Source: Lycium barbarum (Eukaryota > Streptophyta > Magnoliopsida > Solanales > Solanaceae). From it: a stretch of DNA of 64,000 bases. Location: contig NC_083344.1 in NCBI RefSeq assembly GCF_019175385.1, positions 26,476,231-26,540,230 of the forward strand. The letters run 5' to 3'. The notes beneath the pieces are model-generated. The model searched no databases. It was not told the DNA's origin and saw only the letters and a list, made by a program, of their open reading frames with translations. This document shows positions 62,962-64,000 of this stretch, in pieces (the stretch's first letter is position 1; each line of letters begins with the position of its first letter). The position numbers and the translations under genes are program-made.

Positions 62962-64000
62962 TGTTTCATCTTGGAAATTTCGTGTCGTTCGCATTATGAG
63001 TAGATTAACGCAAGCCGAAAGTGGATATGCGGTCCTTATAAGGTTAAGGAGGATATTTGATACCTTTAAGTGCGTACCCTAAGGTTTTGGAGTCATGATT
63101 GGTGGAAGTAAGCTTGTCAAAGGAATTGGAATTTGAGTCATGTTTTGGGAAGATTTCATATCATTTGAGTTATACATTGTTTAGAAATGCCTTGAAAGGG
63201 GGGGGGGGGGGGGGAGATATAGGGCCCTTTAGATGGTTAATGAAGTTTTACACAAGTACCAAGAAGGTTCCATAAGGATTGGAGGTTAAACGAATCGAAA
63301 ATAACGTATTTCCGCGAAATCAGGAAAATTGGGCAATGTGCGGTCGCACATTGGCTGGACTCACTGCCCAATATCCTCCCTTGGGAGAGGAGGGGAGGTG
63401 CGGTCGCACACTCAGTGTGCTTAGCCGCATCTGCACCGCACACTCAAGCGGGAGGGCATTTTTAAAAACCTCTTTAAGTCCCAAAAGATCTCATTTCTTA
63501 TATCCACCTCCCACACTCTTCTCTCCACATTATTAGAGGGTTCTTGAGAGTTCTTTAAGGTTCCATAACATTCCAAACCTCTCCATATCATCAAGAGAGA
63601 AGATCAACATCAAAACCCAAAGAGAATCCATGGAAGGTGATTGTTCTCGCTTCTCTTCAAAGTTGTGATAAACTTGGTCTTGAAAGGAGTTGGGGAAGGT
63701 GAAGTTCTTCTATAATAAGGTATGATATCCCTATTATTTACATGATTGGGTTGATATAAAGGTTTAGTAACTCTTAGAAAGGAAAAGAATTAAAGTGGAG
63801 AAGTTCTAAAGTGTTGAAGTGAAGAAGATGACTATGAGATGAACTTGAAAAAAAGGATTTTGGATAAATTTGAGATTGAATTGAATGTAACTTCTTGAAT
63901 ATGGTATTGTAACAGTTATTATTGTTGTTTGGGAGTTGATTTGTGATTTGGTGGAAGTTGACAAAATAGGGGAAATGCTGCCCAAATTTAATTAGTTCGT
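62962..64000 (+). mobile_element. LTR P, 5' part, leaves the window
   Basis: The start TGTTTCATCTTGGAAATTTCG is a degraded TGTTACACCTCGGAAATTTC. Then comes AAGAAGGTTCCATAAGGATTGG as in D and N, the palindrome GTGCGGTCGCACA twice (63338-63412), TAAGG/TATGAT at 63720, and GGGGAAATGCTGCCCAAATTT at 63970. The G17 tract is at 63198-63214. Confidence 0.75.

Overview
This window is plant nuclear DNA. Two host genes lie in an AT-rich left part, and the right two thirds is a deep stack of Ty3/gypsy LTR retrotransposons. The coding remnants are chromovirus-like (a CCHC Gag knuckle, DPGS protease, FIDD reverse transcriptase, RNase H, HHCC integrase and a chromodomain-like tail), and the LTRs are unusually long (about 2.3-3.3 kb), which fits the Tekay/Del lineage. 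Spliced genes, Stowaway and hAT MITEs and a plastid rps12 insert confirm a dicot. The LTR families (start TGTTATAYCCC or TGTTACACC, end GGGTCGTGACA) and the foldback repeats look like Solanaceae, but that placement is an inference from memory.

Layout. 1-475: integrase remnant on the minus strand. 472-5265: foldback elements and MITEs around an intact single-exon RRM-like gene (2911-3774, +). 5579-11156: solo LTR A with solo LTR B inserted inside it. 11157-14744: hAT-like element, 45-A tract, and a nuclear copy of plastid rps12 (13441-13645). 14745-18486 (-): an intact five-exon Alba-domain gene that no single ORF reveals. Its 125 aa are assembled from 117+49+63+65+84 nt with correct splice sites. 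18490-20292: telobox leader and MITEs. 20293 to the end: the nested retrotransposon block.

Nested block, outermost first. LTR-like sequence E (20293-20321, resuming 60477-62961) is split by element K (20322-60471, minus). K has LTRs at both ends, and its gag-pol is scattered over five pieces: 54818-54978, 50331-52417, 46465-47276, and 25164-26471 as the integrase end. K is split by solo LTR D in its 3' LTR, LTR O in its 5' LTR, LTR N in gag, LTR M at the RT/RNase H junction, and by a second complete element, L (26472-46464, minus), inside integrase. L carries a perfect GTCGG target duplication. L's own 3' LTR is split by H (27760-34277), which contains a fragment of a fourth element, I. L's 5' LTR is split by J. 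LTR P starts at 62962 and leaves the window. Because LTRs of one element are born identical, the undamaged partner LTR shows the empty site for D, H and O, which makes the order of events readable.

No retrotransposon here is intact: K and L both have frameshifts and nonsense codons. The main unusual observations are these: (1) a near-perfect inverted duplication with about 462-bp arms and a 19-bp spacer at 54497-55441; (2) replacement of L's primer-binding site and leader by a 0.7-kb K-like integrase fragment that shares K's stop codon; (3) all 15 LTRs, across several families, carry splice-donor-like boxes, an acceptor-like CAG/GT and conserved hairpins, as if the LTR contained its own leader intron; (4) family-specific palindromic arrays sit at the same LTR position, just upstream of the TATA-like box, and changed length between the two LTRs of young element L; (5) five LTRs are damaged at the same (U5/PBS) end.
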